Source: a virus. From it: DNA of 23,653 nucleotides. Of the stretch, positions 13,343-20,628 are shown one piece after another; position 1 is the first letter of the stretch, and each line of letters begins with the position of its first letter. The stretch covers positions 1 through 23,653 of IMG/VR virus record IMGVR_UViG_3300010153_000119. One strand, written 5' to 3'. Made by a program: the position numbers and the translations under genes. The notes beneath the pieces are model-generated. The model was not told the origin of the DNA. It was given only the letters and a program-made list of their open reading frames with translations, and searched no databases.

Positions 13343-14650
13343 TTAAACCGGGTCCGTCACCATATACGCCGCGCTCGCCGCGTGTGCGGTGTTTGCGTTT
13401 GCGTATACGTTCATAATTAAACGAGTGATGCCTAGGTGTGCGCTAGTGAACTCGTCGACTACTAAGTCAGCCCCGCCCCAATAACAAACGTAGACGTCGT
13501 CCATATTTGCGAAAAGGAACGGCTCAAGAGTTGCGTCGTTAGTTACTGCGGTCGAGGCGCCTCCGCCGTATACCTCATTATAAGTGTTATAACTTGCGTC
13601 CGTTATTCGGCTAACGTTACATAAAGAAGTTGCGAGGGCCTCATAGCCCGCGATATTTCCGTTTTGTAAAATTCCGACCCCCGAGTTACTTACGGCCTCA
13701 GTTACTCGGCCCTCAGCTAGTGAAGCATAAGACCCGAAAAATTTGGAGTTATCTCCGATTCCGTTCGCGTCGCCTACCTTAGCGATAAGCCCGTTAACAT
13801 TTTGGAAAGTTAGACCCGTAACAACCGCCGCCGCCGTTTCCTTTCTTTCCATATATGTCGCGGTCTTGTCAGCTATAACGTTGTCGATAAATTGCTGGTC
13901 GATAAGTGCGCCCGAGTGCTTACGGAACTGGCTAGCCACCACCGAGTCAAAGGCGCCCGAGGACATATTTAACGCTTGTTGCGATATCGTAATCATAGAC
14001 GCCATTTTTACCGGGTCTATTTTACGCCCCGACATAGCCGACGAACTTGGCGCCGTTGTCACCTCCGCAATTATATCGGTTGCGTCCGTTGGTAAGCTAG
14101 GCAAAAGAACCGAACCCGCTACGCCGGTTATTCTATTCGCGCCCGCTCTCTCAAGTAATGAGTCAGGAACTAGGCCTTGCAATACACTTTGTTGAGTCTC
14201 GCCTATTACGTTCGACGTTGTGCTTACCGTGTCGGCTCTTTTTTCCATTAGAGCGATAGGAATCTGAAGTGTACCGCTTGGCGAAATTCCAGCCTCACGG
14301 AACTCGTTGCGAGCCTCCTGAGCCATTTCAGCCTCGAGACCCGTAAGCCTCCCGGTGCCGGCCTCTTTTATCGCTTTACCTAAGTTATAAGCGTCGCGGT
14401 TTTCTTTCATCTCTTTACTTCCGTTATCACTTACGGCGTGACTAACCGGAGCCGCTTGGCGCTTAAGAGTGGCCTCAAGTTTTTCGGCCCTTTCGATTTG
14501 CTGGTCTAGGTCTGAGACCTCGCCCATAATATTTTCGCTAAGGGTTACCTCCTCGGCGTTCATTTCTCGCGCCTCTGCTGAGGTAACGAGGGACTCGAGG
14601 GCGTCAATACGCTCGCCTCTCGCCTCTTTTAATTGTTTTGAATTTTTCAC
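13343..14650 (-). CDS. HK97-fold major capsid protein, paralog with delta domain (MCP-A)
   Basis: A 435-aa protein. Residues 1-70 are a charged coiled coil (LKEARGERIDALESL, NIMGEVSDLDQQIERAEKLEATLKRQ), matching the delta/scaffold domain cleaved from HK97-type precursors. The rest is the capsid body: GLEAEMAQEARNEFREAGI, DPVKMASMITISQQALNMSS (A-domain/spine region), KHSGALIDQQFIDNVI, CYWGGADLVVDEFTSAHLG and TRLIMNVYANA. The start is GTG at 14650, 41 bases after the stop of the sister gene. The body is clearly homologous to the protein of 14692-15840, with a nearly identical 3' stretch in DNA. The strong terminator follows. It could be the main hexamer/pentamer subunit. Confidence 0.9.
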   Translation of the reverse strand: MKNSKQLKEARGERIDALESLVTSAEAREMNAEEVTLSENIMGEVSDLDQQIERAEKLEATLKRQAAPVSHAVSDNGSKEMKENRDAYNLGKAIKEAGTGRLTGLEAEMAQEARNEFREAGISPSGTLQIPIALMEKRADTVSTTSNVIGETQQSVLQGLVPDSLLERAGANRITGVAGSVLLPSLPTDATDIIAEVTTAPSSSAMSGRKIDPVKMASMITISQQALNMSSGAFDSVVASQFRKHSGALIDQQFIDNVIADKTATYMERKETAAAVVTGLTFQNVNGLIAKVGDANGIGDNSKFFGSYASLAEGRVTEAVSNSGVGILQNGNIAGYEALATSLCNVSRITDASYNTYNEVYGGGASTAVTNDATLEPFLFANMDDVYVCYWGGADLVVDEFTSAHLGITRLIMNVYANANTAHAASAAYMVTDPV

Positions 14651-14691
14651 TTTATATATAAATTAAAATTTAGGTGATTTTTGAAAATTTT

Positions 14692-15840
14692 CTAAGTTGG
14701 TTTAGTTACAAAATAAGCCGCGTTAAGTTCGTGGCCGACTTTTGCGTTAGCGTATATATTCATAATTAAACGAGTGACGCCTAGGTGTGCGCTAGTAAAC
14801 TCGTCGACTATTAAGTCAGCCCCGCCCCAATAACAAGCGTAAACGTCGTCAAAATTTACAAACATAAAAGGCTCGAAATTAGCCGCGTCGGTTAAACCTC
14901 CAACCCCGGAGCGATACACCTCTTGCACGCTATTATAATCGTCGTCCGTCAACCGGTCCGGGTTACATAGCGAAGTCGTGAGGGCGTCATATCCGGCAAG
15001 TTTTGACCCTTGTAACATTCCGACCCCCGAGTCGGTTATAAAAGGGGTAATTCTCGCGTCTGACATAGACCCCGGCGACCCTATAAATTTGCAATTTCGA
15101 CTTGTATTTAAGTCCGGCCCGTTAGTTCCGTCGTAATTTTCTAAAGTCACGCGGCCGCTATTTCCGACGCTATGGATTAACTCGTTAATATTTGCCGCCG
15201 TTACCGTTCCGATTGAGCCGCTCGCGTCGGCCGTTTCGTGTCTTAAAACTCGTGGGCCGTAAGCACTCGGTGTACTCGCTGAAATTACGTTGTCGATAAA
15301 TTGCTGGTCGAGTAAGGCGTTCGAGTGTTTTATAAATTGATTAGTACAAACCTCATTAAAATTACTCGAGGACATACCGAGCGCCTGATTTGACACCGTA
15401 ATCATAGACGCCATTTTTACCGGGTCTATTGAGTTCGAAGTCATAACGTCCGAGTCGGTGGCCGTCGTCGTTTCGTCTTTTATGTTTGTCGCGTTAACCG
15501 GAGCGCTAGGAATTAAAACGGTACCCGTACAATTTCGGGCGATATTTGCGCCGCCCTTTTCTAAAAGTGAGGGCGGAATTAAACCTTGTAAATTTTTAAC
15601 TTGAGTCGACCCTTTGCCTCCGTAGTCAGTCGCGACGGTCGTCGCCCTTTTTTCCATTATAAAGGACGGAATTTGTAACGAGCCGCTCGTTGTAATTCCC
15701 GCCTCGCTAAATTCGCGCCGTGCCTCCTGACACATCTCAGCCTCGAGGCCGGAAAGGTTGCCCTCGCTAGTCTCTCGAATTGCTTTATTTATATCGAACG
15801 CCTTGCGGGTTTCTTTTATTTCGTTCGCCTCGCTTTTCAC
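14692..15840 (-). CDS. HK97-fold major capsid protein, paralog without delta domain (MCP-B)
   Basis: A 382-aa protein aligning with MCP-A from its first residues on: KAFDINKAIRETSEGNLSGL against NLGKAIKEAGTGRLTGL. It therefore lacks the coiled-coil delta domain. Shared blocks include DPVKMASMITVSNQALGMSS, ALLDQQFIDNVI, CYWGGADLIVDEFTSAHLG and TRLIMNIYANA. The start overlaps the protease stop codon by 4 bases (ATGA), indicating translational coupling. It has a longer A-domain-like region (residues about 185-250, ANINELIHSVGNSGRVTLENYDG) than MCP-A. It may be a co-assembling minor subunit, a subunit that borrows scaffold function from the protease C-terminus, or the dominant capsid protein; sequence alone does not decide. 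Confidence 0.87.
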   Translation of the reverse strand: MKSEANEIKETRKAFDINKAIRETSEGNLSGLEAEMCQEARREFSEAGITTSGSLQIPSFIMEKRATTVATDYGGKGSTQVKNLQGLIPPSLLEKGGANIARNCTGTVLIPSAPVNATNIKDETTTATDSDVMTSNSIDPVKMASMITVSNQALGMSSSNFNEVCTNQFIKHSNALLDQQFIDNVISASTPSAYGPRVLRHETADASGSIGTVTAANINELIHSVGNSGRVTLENYDGTNGPDLNTSRNCKFIGSPGSMSDARITPFITDSGVGMLQGSKLAGYDALTTSLCNPDRLTDDDYNSVQEVYRSGVGGLTDAANFEPFMFVNFDDVYACYWGGADLIVDEFTSAHLGVTRLIMNIYANAKVGHELNAAYFVTKPT

Positions 15841-16529
15841 TTTGTAGACTTTAGAGCGTTAAGTTTCTGACGTATTAAGTAGCTTTTTAACTCGGCTTTT
15901 TTATCGCTAGTTGGCTCCTCGTCCATTTTAAGGGGTTCCTCTTGGACGTTCTCACCTTCCGAGGTGTCTGAGTCCCTTAGTTCTTTTTCGTCGCTTAAAT
16001 CGTCGTTAAATGCGTCTTGAGAGCGTAAAGCAACCGAGGCCTCCGGATAGGCGCCAGTCGTTACGGCGCTCACGTCTATAAGTTGGCCGACCTTGTTAAT
16101 AGTTCTAAGGTCTAGGTCGTCGGCTCTTTTTTCCCAACTTTCGCCCTCGACAGTAAAAGCGAACGACGAACCGCTTACGATTCCGCGCTTCATTAGTTCC
16201 GTCAAGTCGCGGCCGGTTGTGGTGTCCGGAATATCAAAGCCATATTTTAAGCCTCTTTTATCGACTGACAAGTCTAAACCCGCCCCAACTTTTGCGAGGG
16301 GCTGGTTAGTGTTGTGATTCAAAGCGGCGACGACGTTGTCCTTAAGGCGACCCTCAAAGGCGCCCGGGGCGATTACTTCGGCAAAGCGTCCCGCGATAGT
16401 TGTCTCGCTATTAAAGACGGCGGCGTAACCTTCAACCCTTCGAACCCCGTCGACCTCTCTAATTTCGACGCCGGGAGTTTTTTCGGCCTCAGCCGTGAGG
16501 ACAAAACGCCTCTCTAATTTATTGCTCAT
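15837..16529 (-). CDS. Prohead protease (S78 family) with acidic C-terminal extension
   Basis: A 230-aa protein. The family core is evident: VEGYAAVFN (residues 32-40), FAEVIAPGAFEGRL (49-62), VVAALNHNTNQPLAKV with catalytic H72, and GIVSGSSFAFTVEG with the catalytic Ser at about 122, followed by SAVTTGAYPEASVALRS. It processes capsid precursors during head maturation. Residues 175-230 form a highly charged tail (acidic, then KKAELKSYLIRQKLNALK) that could be a scaffold-like segment. It overlaps the portal gene by 11 bases and MCP-B by 4 bases. The tail ending exactly where a delta-less capsid gene starts is noteworthy. Confidence 0.92.
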   Translation of the reverse strand: MSNKLERRFVLTAEAEKTPGVEIREVDGVRRVEGYAAVFNSETTIAGRFAEVIAPGAFEGRLKDNVVAALNHNTNQPLAKVGAGLDLSVDKRGLKYGFDIPDTTTGRDLTELMKRGIVSGSSFAFTVEGESWEKRADDLDLRTINKVGQLIDVSAVTTGAYPEASVALRSQDAFNDDLSDEKELRDSDTSEGENVQEEPLKMDEEPTSDKKAELKSYLIRQKLNALKSTK

Positions 16530-17745
16530 TATTCTCGTTATTAGTGGACCCCTCGACGGCTTGCACCGGGTTCGATAGCGGGGTTAAATTGACTTGTATA
16601 AAATGCTCGTCACCTCCTTCGACCGGGTTAAGGTTTTCGAGTTTTTCGCGGGCCTCGTTTATACTAACGACGCCGTCGCGAATTAAGGCGCTAAAATATT
16701 CGCCCCGGGTTTTGGCGTCGGCTCTTAATAGGCTCGAAATATTAAAACGAATTTCTATGTTTTGGGTCTCCTTTTCGCTCAATAATTTAAGGCATAGCTC
16801 TTGTTCGATAGCCCTCAGAAGTGGCTGAATTGTGTAGGTGGCAAAAAATATGCCTTGTTGTTCGACATTCGAAAAGGTGACATTTGTATCTAAACCAATA
16901 AGCGCCGGCGGGACTCCAAAAATTCGCGTCACCTCCTCGGCTTGGTATTTACGAACTTGCGTTAATTGCGAGGCCTCCGGGTTCGTCCCTATTCGGTCGT
17001 ATTTCATACCGTGTTCAAGGATAGCGGTCGAGTGCTGGGCGCCCTTGCCGTGGTTGCGTGAGTGCCACGCAAAATTCAGCCGGTTAAATTGCTCCTCGGT
17101 GAGTGAGTGGTCCGTTGAAATAATACCCGAAACATTGCCACCATTCTCGAAAAAAGAAAGGCCAAAATTTTCGGCCGACTTGGCAAGGCTTAACGTCTCG
17201 CTATGTAAAACCGCCGCCGACTCACTTCGAAAGTTTTTAATAATAACCAACTCGTCCGGGAGGTAAATTTCGTCGGCCTCTTTTAAGACGTAGGCCTTAA
17301 GTTCGTCAGTCCCCAAAGTGGTAACCTCCATATCTTCGGCGGGCAAATATTCAAGGCCTATAACTCGGGCATTTTTATCTCTATGAATTAAGGCGAACCC
17401 CTCGCCGAAAATTAGGGAGTCGCTTAGAATTTTTTCCCATAATTCAAAGGCCGTAAAATCGCGAAAAGGCGATTTTTTTAATAGGTTTGTAAGTGGGTGA
17501 GTGATTCGGTTCTGCTTTAAGCCGTCGACTTTGAAAAGGTCGACGTCTAAACTTGCGACAGTTTGGGCGATTTTTTGAACACAAGCGCGAACGACTGACG
17601 ACTCCAACGCCGTCGCCGGGGTTACTTTATTCGACCCGCCTAAAATAGCCCCAACGGAACCCGCTAAGGCCGACGAGTAGCTACGGCCCTCGGGTTTTGT
17701 TTCGGGTTGAGGTTGTCGGTTAAAAATTCGGTCGAGTAGTCCCAT
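16519..17745 (-). CDS. Portal protein (HK97 family)
   Basis: A 408-aa protein of the phage_portal family, the dodecameric DNA entry channel at the capsid vertex. Visible markers: VVRACVQKIAQTVASLDVDLFK (N-terminal wing helix), HPLTNLLKKSPFRDFTAFELWEKILSDSLIFGEGFALI, PAEDMEVTTLG, QVRKYQAEEVTRIFGVPPALIGL (the family's most conserved motif), and FATYTIQPLLRAIEQELCLKLL (stem/clip helix), ending in the crown-like helical REYFSALIRDGVVSINEAREKL. Length matches HK97 gp3. It overlaps the protease gene by 11 bases. Confidence 0.95.
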   Translation of the reverse strand: MGLLDRIFNRQPQPETKPEGRSYSSALAGSVGAILGGSNKVTPATALESSVVRACVQKIAQTVASLDVDLFKVDGLKQNRITHPLTNLLKKSPFRDFTAFELWEKILSDSLIFGEGFALIHRDKNARVIGLEYLPAEDMEVTTLGTDELKAYVLKEADEIYLPDELVIIKNFRSESAAVLHSETLSLAKSAENFGLSFFENGGNVSGIISTDHSLTEEQFNRLNFAWHSRNHGKGAQHSTAILEHGMKYDRIGTNPEASQLTQVRKYQAEEVTRIFGVPPALIGLDTNVTFSNVEQQGIFFATYTIQPLLRAIEQELCLKLLSEKETQNIEIRFNISSLLRADAKTRGEYFSALIRDGVVSINEAREKLENLNPVEGGDEHFIQVNLTPLSNPVQAVEGSTNNENNEQ

Positions 17746-17794
17746 AGTGCAAAAGTATAAAAGGCGTTTTTTGTATAGTTGTCACGTCGAAAGT

Positions 17795-18091
17795 TTAGCG
17801 GTCGACTCGGCCGTCGTGCCAGTCGTCGGGGTCGCGGTGGTCTCTCTCCAGTCCGGACCCCATACACTCCGGACAAGTTTTATAAATAGGATATTCCCAA
17901 CCGAACGGCCCAACCTCACCAAACCCGCAACAACTCGGACACTCCTCCGGGGTTTCGGGTTCTAAAAGTTCACACTCCTCGCCACAATCCGAGCAAATAT
18001 TTAAGTCAACACTATAAGCCGCCGACTCGCAACAATCCGAAAGGCCGGACGGGTTTTTTAAGTTTTCTAATTCGAGGCGTTTTTTTGTCAT
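17795..18091 (-). CDS. Cys-rich zinc-binding protein (DnaJ-type zinc finger-like, 98 aa)
   Basis: Two zinc-binding clusters are visible. The first has C20 and C21 with C33/C36/C40 (ICSDCGEEC). The second has C51/C54 (CPSCCGFGEVG) and C73/C76 (CPECMGSG), matching the C-x-x-C-x-G-x-G repeats of DnaJ zinc domains. A charged C-terminal tail follows. Such small proteins are frequent in phages of Bacteroidota, but a function is not established to my knowledge. The start overlaps the metallophosphoesterase stop by 4 bases (ATGA), and the portal starts 50 bases beyond its end. Confidence 0.78.
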   Translation of the reverse strand: MTKKRLELENLKNPSGLSDCCESAAYSVDLNICSDCGEECELLEPETPEECPSCCGFGEVGPFGWEYPIYKTCPECMGSGLERDHRDPDDWHDGRVDR

Positions 18092-18840
18092 AGTCTTAAA
18101 TTAAAAAATTCCGAACAACCTCGCTCGTCTATAACGACAAAGCCGGCGCCGTGGTTCCAGTTATTTCGAACTAAGTAATCGGGTTGCAATTCGCATAAGC
18201 ACCCGAGCGCGTGGGTAATCGTTGGCTCGCCTAATATATCGCGACTTGTGTAAGTGTCCGACTTATGAAAGTGGCCGCAAAACGCCGACCGGTTCGTTCT
18301 AAGTTGTAACCAGCGAGCGGGCTGAACACCGCCCGAACCTTTGCCGACTTCGTGGCCGTGGACCCCTACAATATCGCCGAACTTGACAACCCTCCACGAC
18401 TCAACAAACTCGACGCCGTAATCATAGGCCTCGAATAAGTCGCGTAAATTATAACGGGCCACTCCGATAAGTTCGGGCGCCTTAGTTTTTAGGTAACGGT
18501 CGAAACGGTCCTCGTGATTTCCAACCTTAAACCAAACCGTCCCGGGGTTTAATTTTTCGCGTAAATAATCGAGTAATTTTTTACCCGTTTCGAGTTCGTC
18601 GTTTAGGTTCCTTTCGTTGGGGTCTTTTGCGAAATTGCTGAGACTGTAAAAGTCTAAAAAATCGCCGTTAATATATACGTCCGTTGCGCCGTTTTCGATT
18701 CCATATTTTACCGCCTTTTCGATAGCCTTCGAGTCGTGGAAAGGGACGTGGATATCCGATAAAATTAAAACCCGGCGAGGCCCTTTAATATGTAAAGGGC
18801 GGCGCGAGGTTGTCGGTTGGCTTGCCGGTATTTTATTCAC
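18088..18840 (-). CDS. Calcineurin-like metallophosphoesterase
   Basis: A 250-aa protein with the full set of metal-ligand motifs of the superfamily: SDIHVP (D29, H31), NGDFLD (D60), GNHEDR (N108, H109), VHGHE (H161, H163) and GHFHKSD (H190, H192). It should be a two-metal phosphoesterase; phage members may hydrolyse nucleic-acid or nucleotide phosphates, but substrate cannot be read from sequence. The start is GTG at 18840, overlapping the preceding holin-like gene by 8 bases; the N-terminal 20 residues (Ser/Thr/Arg/Pro-rich) look unstructured, so a later start near residue 20 is conceivable. Confidence 0.93.
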   Translation of the reverse strand: MNKIPASQPTTSRRPLHIKGPRRVLILSDIHVPFHDSKAIEKAVKYGIENGATDVYINGDFLDFYSLSNFAKDPNERNLNDELETGKKLLDYLREKLNPGTVWFKVGNHEDRFDRYLKTKAPELIGVARYNLRDLFEAYDYGVEFVESWRVVKFGDIVGVHGHEVGKGSGGVQPARWLQLRTNRSAFCGHFHKSDTYTSRDILGEPTITHALGCLCELQPDYLVRNNWNHGAGFVVIDERGCSEFFNLRL

Positions 18841-19282
18841 GCCTTTTTTTTATAGATTTTTCAACCGTGCGACCCGTAAAGTAAGCCCCGAAAACGGTGA
18901 AAACTAAAACCCTCAAAAGTTCGAACCACTCAGCCGAAAGGGTAAAGTTTAACTTTTGAAAACCCTCTAAAATTAAAACGAAAAAAAGAAACAAAAGGCA
19001 AGACGCTAAAACTAGCGGCCGGATATTTTTCGCGAGCCGTGAGTCGCTTTTCATATCCAAACCCCAACGCTCAGAAACTTCGCGGGCTTGCTCAATTTTT
19101 AACTCCTTAATTAAAAGGCGCATATTAACAACGTCTTTTTGTTTGGTTAGCCTATTTTCTAAAAACATACTCAACACCTCCAGCGCCCCGCCGTCCGGAA
19201 TAATATGGCCGACGAGTTGGATAATATCGGGGGCGGTGGTTTTAAGCCACCGCCCGAGGTTCGTATTTTTTAGAGGTCTCAA
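18833..19282 (-). CDS. 3TM holin-like membrane protein (GTA_holin-type)
   Basis: A 149-aa protein. Residues 45-75 are a charged helix that resembles the cytoplasmic part of GTA-type holins, SRLAKNIRPL (81-90) gives the family's conserved RP-L motif, hydrophobic segments occur at about 90-106 and 121-137, and GAYFTGRTVEKSIKK at the end matches the conserved G-R-x-x-E-K signature. Known members are thought to form membrane lesions in lysis. It starts at TTG 19282 (MRPLKN...), 11 bases after the upstream small gene's stop. No earlier in-frame ATG exists. An alternative is a membrane protein of other function. It is far from the amidase gene. Confidence 0.75.
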   Translation of the reverse strand: MRPLKNTNLGRWLKTTAPDIIQLVGHIIPDGGALEVLSMFLENRLTKQKDVVNMRLLIKELKIEQAREVSERWGLDMKSDSRLAKNIRPLVLASCLLFLFFVLILEGFQKLNFTLSAEWFELLRVLVFTVFGAYFTGRTVEKSIKKRRE

Positions 19283-19292
19283 TTTCGACGCT

Positions 19293-19466
19293 CTATTTTA
19301 GGCCTTTTTTTTTTGCTCTATTCGCGCCCGTGATAGCGTTAACAATTAAACGAATATATCCGAGGACGGCGTCGTCCTTTTTGCTAGGTGTTAAAGAAAC
19401 GATAACGTCAACGAAAGTTATAAGGGCAAGCAATAAGACGGCCCAGTTTTCAAAAATCCACTCCAT
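19293..19466 (-). CDS. Small transmembrane protein with TPSKKDD motif (57 aa)
   Basis: The frame reads MEWIFENWAVLLLALITFVD..., a single hydrophobic helix (about residues 4-24), then SLTPSKKDDAVLGYIRLIVN and a basic tail (ANRAKKKGLK), stop TAG. The N-terminal W/E-rich helix followed by TP-x-K-DD is a pattern I associate with short membrane proteins in phage lysis regions. It directly precedes the holin-like gene and is probably a partner or antiholin-type component. The start ATG 19466 follows an A/T leader. Too short to assign a family with certainty. Confidence 0.68.
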   Translation of the reverse strand: MEWIFENWAVLLLALITFVDVIVSLTPSKKDDAVLGYIRLIVNAITGANRAKKKGLK

Positions 19467-19487
19467 AATGTTAAATTAAAATTTTTG

Positions 19488-19495
19488 CCAATATA
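19488..19495 (-). promoter_or_regulatory. Possible -7 box for the holin/late genes
   Basis: TATATTGG on the - strand is one base off TAnnTTTG, 22 bases before the 19466 start and just after a terminator-like hairpin. No good TTTG lies 19 bp upstream (only a T-run), so this is weak. Confidence 0.25.
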
Positions 19496-19508
19496 AAGCG
19501 CCCCGGAT

Positions 19509-19536
19509 AAAAAAAACCTTTCGAATTAAAAGGCTT
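19509..19536 (-). terminator. Terminator after the 19592 gene
   Basis: On the - strand CCTTT and AAAGG flank TAATTCG, extended by G-T and A-T pairs, and are followed by eight T. It lies downstream of the ArdC-led gene group and upstream of the holin genes, so it would separate early from late transcription. Confidence 0.6.
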
Positions 19537-19591
19537 ACAAGTTCATTTTTTTACTCTTATTGAACATACGAGCGTAATATGTACACTCAAT

Positions 19592-19876
19592 TTAAAGGCC
19601 GCAAATTTTTCGAAAGTGTTTAACCATATCCTTTTGACGTGGAGCATAACAGTCTAACGGGTGGCGCTGGTTTAATATTAGGAGGCTTTTAGCCTCTTTT
19701 AACTCGTCAAGGGTATAAGGCTCGTCCGGGTCTAAATAAAGGGCTTGTTCGTCCTCTAATTCGTCACGGTGGCCGACTGAGTTACTGACTAAGTACGCGC
19801 ATTGTTTTCGTAGGCTCCATTCGTGAGCCGTTGGGTCGTCTAATTTATCGAAATAATCGTCCCACTCCTCACTCAT
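19592..19876 (-). CDS. Hypothetical acidic protein (94 aa)
   Basis: I do not recognise this protein. It is acidic and helix-rich: MSEEWDDYFDKLDDPTAHEW at the N-terminus, an LEDEQALYLDPDEPYTLDELKEAKSLLIL central part, and a basic C-terminus (RQKDMVKHFRKICGL). No catalytic motif stands out. The ATG at 19876 overlaps the stop codon of the preceding gene by 8 bases, which is preferable to an upstream in-frame ATG at 19897 inside that gene. Last gene of the ArdC-led group before a terminator. Confidence 0.7.
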   Translation of the reverse strand: MSEEWDDYFDKLDDPTAHEWSLRKQCAYLVSNSVGHRDELEDEQALYLDPDEPYTLDELKEAKSLLILNQRHPLDCYAPRQKDMVKHFRKICGL

Positions 19877-20267
19877 CTTGAGGCTTTTCGTCCTCACCTA
19901 TAACGCCCGGCTCTGAATAAAGCCCCGCTAATTTTAACACAACCCGCGAGAGCGCCCGCTTTTCAGCCATAGCGACCGGGTAACTCGTTTTGTTATTTTT
20001 GGGGCTACTCTCGCCATACGTTTCGACCCTAACGGCGCCCTCGGCGGTCTCCATTTCGCCGAACGCTTTAACGACTACAAAGTCCGGCGCTAGGCTTTCA
20101 ATTTCGTAGCTTACAAAAATATTTTTTTTCGCTTGTATTTTTTCGATTCCTGAGCGGGTTATAATTGTGAAATGATTATGACTAAAAACGTCGTCCGGGC
20201 TGAGGCCGTTCTCCTTAAATAATTTCTTTAATCGGTTACGTTCGTCGGGGCTTAATTTTTTGCTCAT
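19869..20267 (-). CDS. Possible single-strand annealing/recombination protein (132 aa)
   Basis: The protein has a beta-rich core (HNHFTIITRSGIEKIQAK, IFVSYEIESLAPDFVVVKAFGEM) followed by SYPVAMAEKRALSRVVLKLAGLYSEPGVIGEDE. The last part resembles the 'A-x-x-EKRA-x-x-R-x-h-h-x-h-x-G' segment found in small phage annealing proteins (ERF/Rad52/Sak-type groups) and in related proteins of Bacteroidota phages. That comparison is from memory and the family cannot be pinned down by eye. Context is consistent with DNA metabolism. The start overlaps the upstream gene by 32 bases. Confidence 0.55.
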   Translation of the reverse strand: MSKKLSPDERNRLKKLFKENGLSPDDVFSHNHFTIITRSGIEKIQAKKNIFVSYEIESLAPDFVVVKAFGEMETAEGAVRVETYGESSPKNNKTSYPVAMAEKRALSRVVLKLAGLYSEPGVIGEDEKPQDE

Positions 20268-20628
20268 TGTTTTCGTTTTTTGGGACGCTCCAGTCGGTAA
20301 AATTCGACCGGTGTAAAGTTAGCAACTCGTCGGCTTTTCTTGTCACGTTCTCAAGTTTTGCCTCGAGGTTTCTAACTCTCGCCGCTAGGTAAATATTTAC
20401 GTCCTTTTGTTCGGCCAAATATACAACCTCGCGCTCGAGTTCGTCCTCCATTTCAGAGCATAAAACTAAAACCTTATTTAATACCTCAACCGTTCGCGTC
20501 ATTACATCGTAATCGACGGCCCGTAAAACGTCGCGCTCCTTTTCTAAGTGGTCGAGGACCCACAAACAAAACCCGCTCCCTATATTCCGGGAGCGGATTC
20601 GTTCAAGTTTTCTATCGTAGTAATTCAT
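20236..20628 (-). CDS. Hypothetical coiled-coil protein (130 aa)
   Basis: No family is recognised. Two helical stretches dominate: residues 12-75 with heptad-like leucines and valines (VLDHLEKERDVLRAVDY, VEVLNKVLVLCSEMEDELEREVVYLAEQ) and 80-105 (AARVRNLEAKLENVTRKADELLTL), which should form coiled coils. The C-terminus is a polar tail ending in KIKPRRT that is coded in the 32-base overlap with the next gene. The start shares one base with the ArdC-like gene stop (TAATG), so the two are translationally coupled. Confidence 0.75.
   Translation of the reverse strand: MNYYDRKLERIRSRNIGSGFCLWVLDHLEKERDVLRAVDYDVMTRTVEVLNKVLVLCSEMEDELEREVVYLAEQKDVNIYLAARVRNLEAKLENVTRKADELLTLHRSNFTDWSVPKNENNEQKIKPRRT

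Noticed and set aside
17743-17757. TACTTTTG -7 box directly before the portal start
   Set aside because: The box matches TAnnTTTG, but there is no TTTG 19 bp upstream and transcription would start on the start codon itself, making it a leaderless promoter by accident more likely than a real one.
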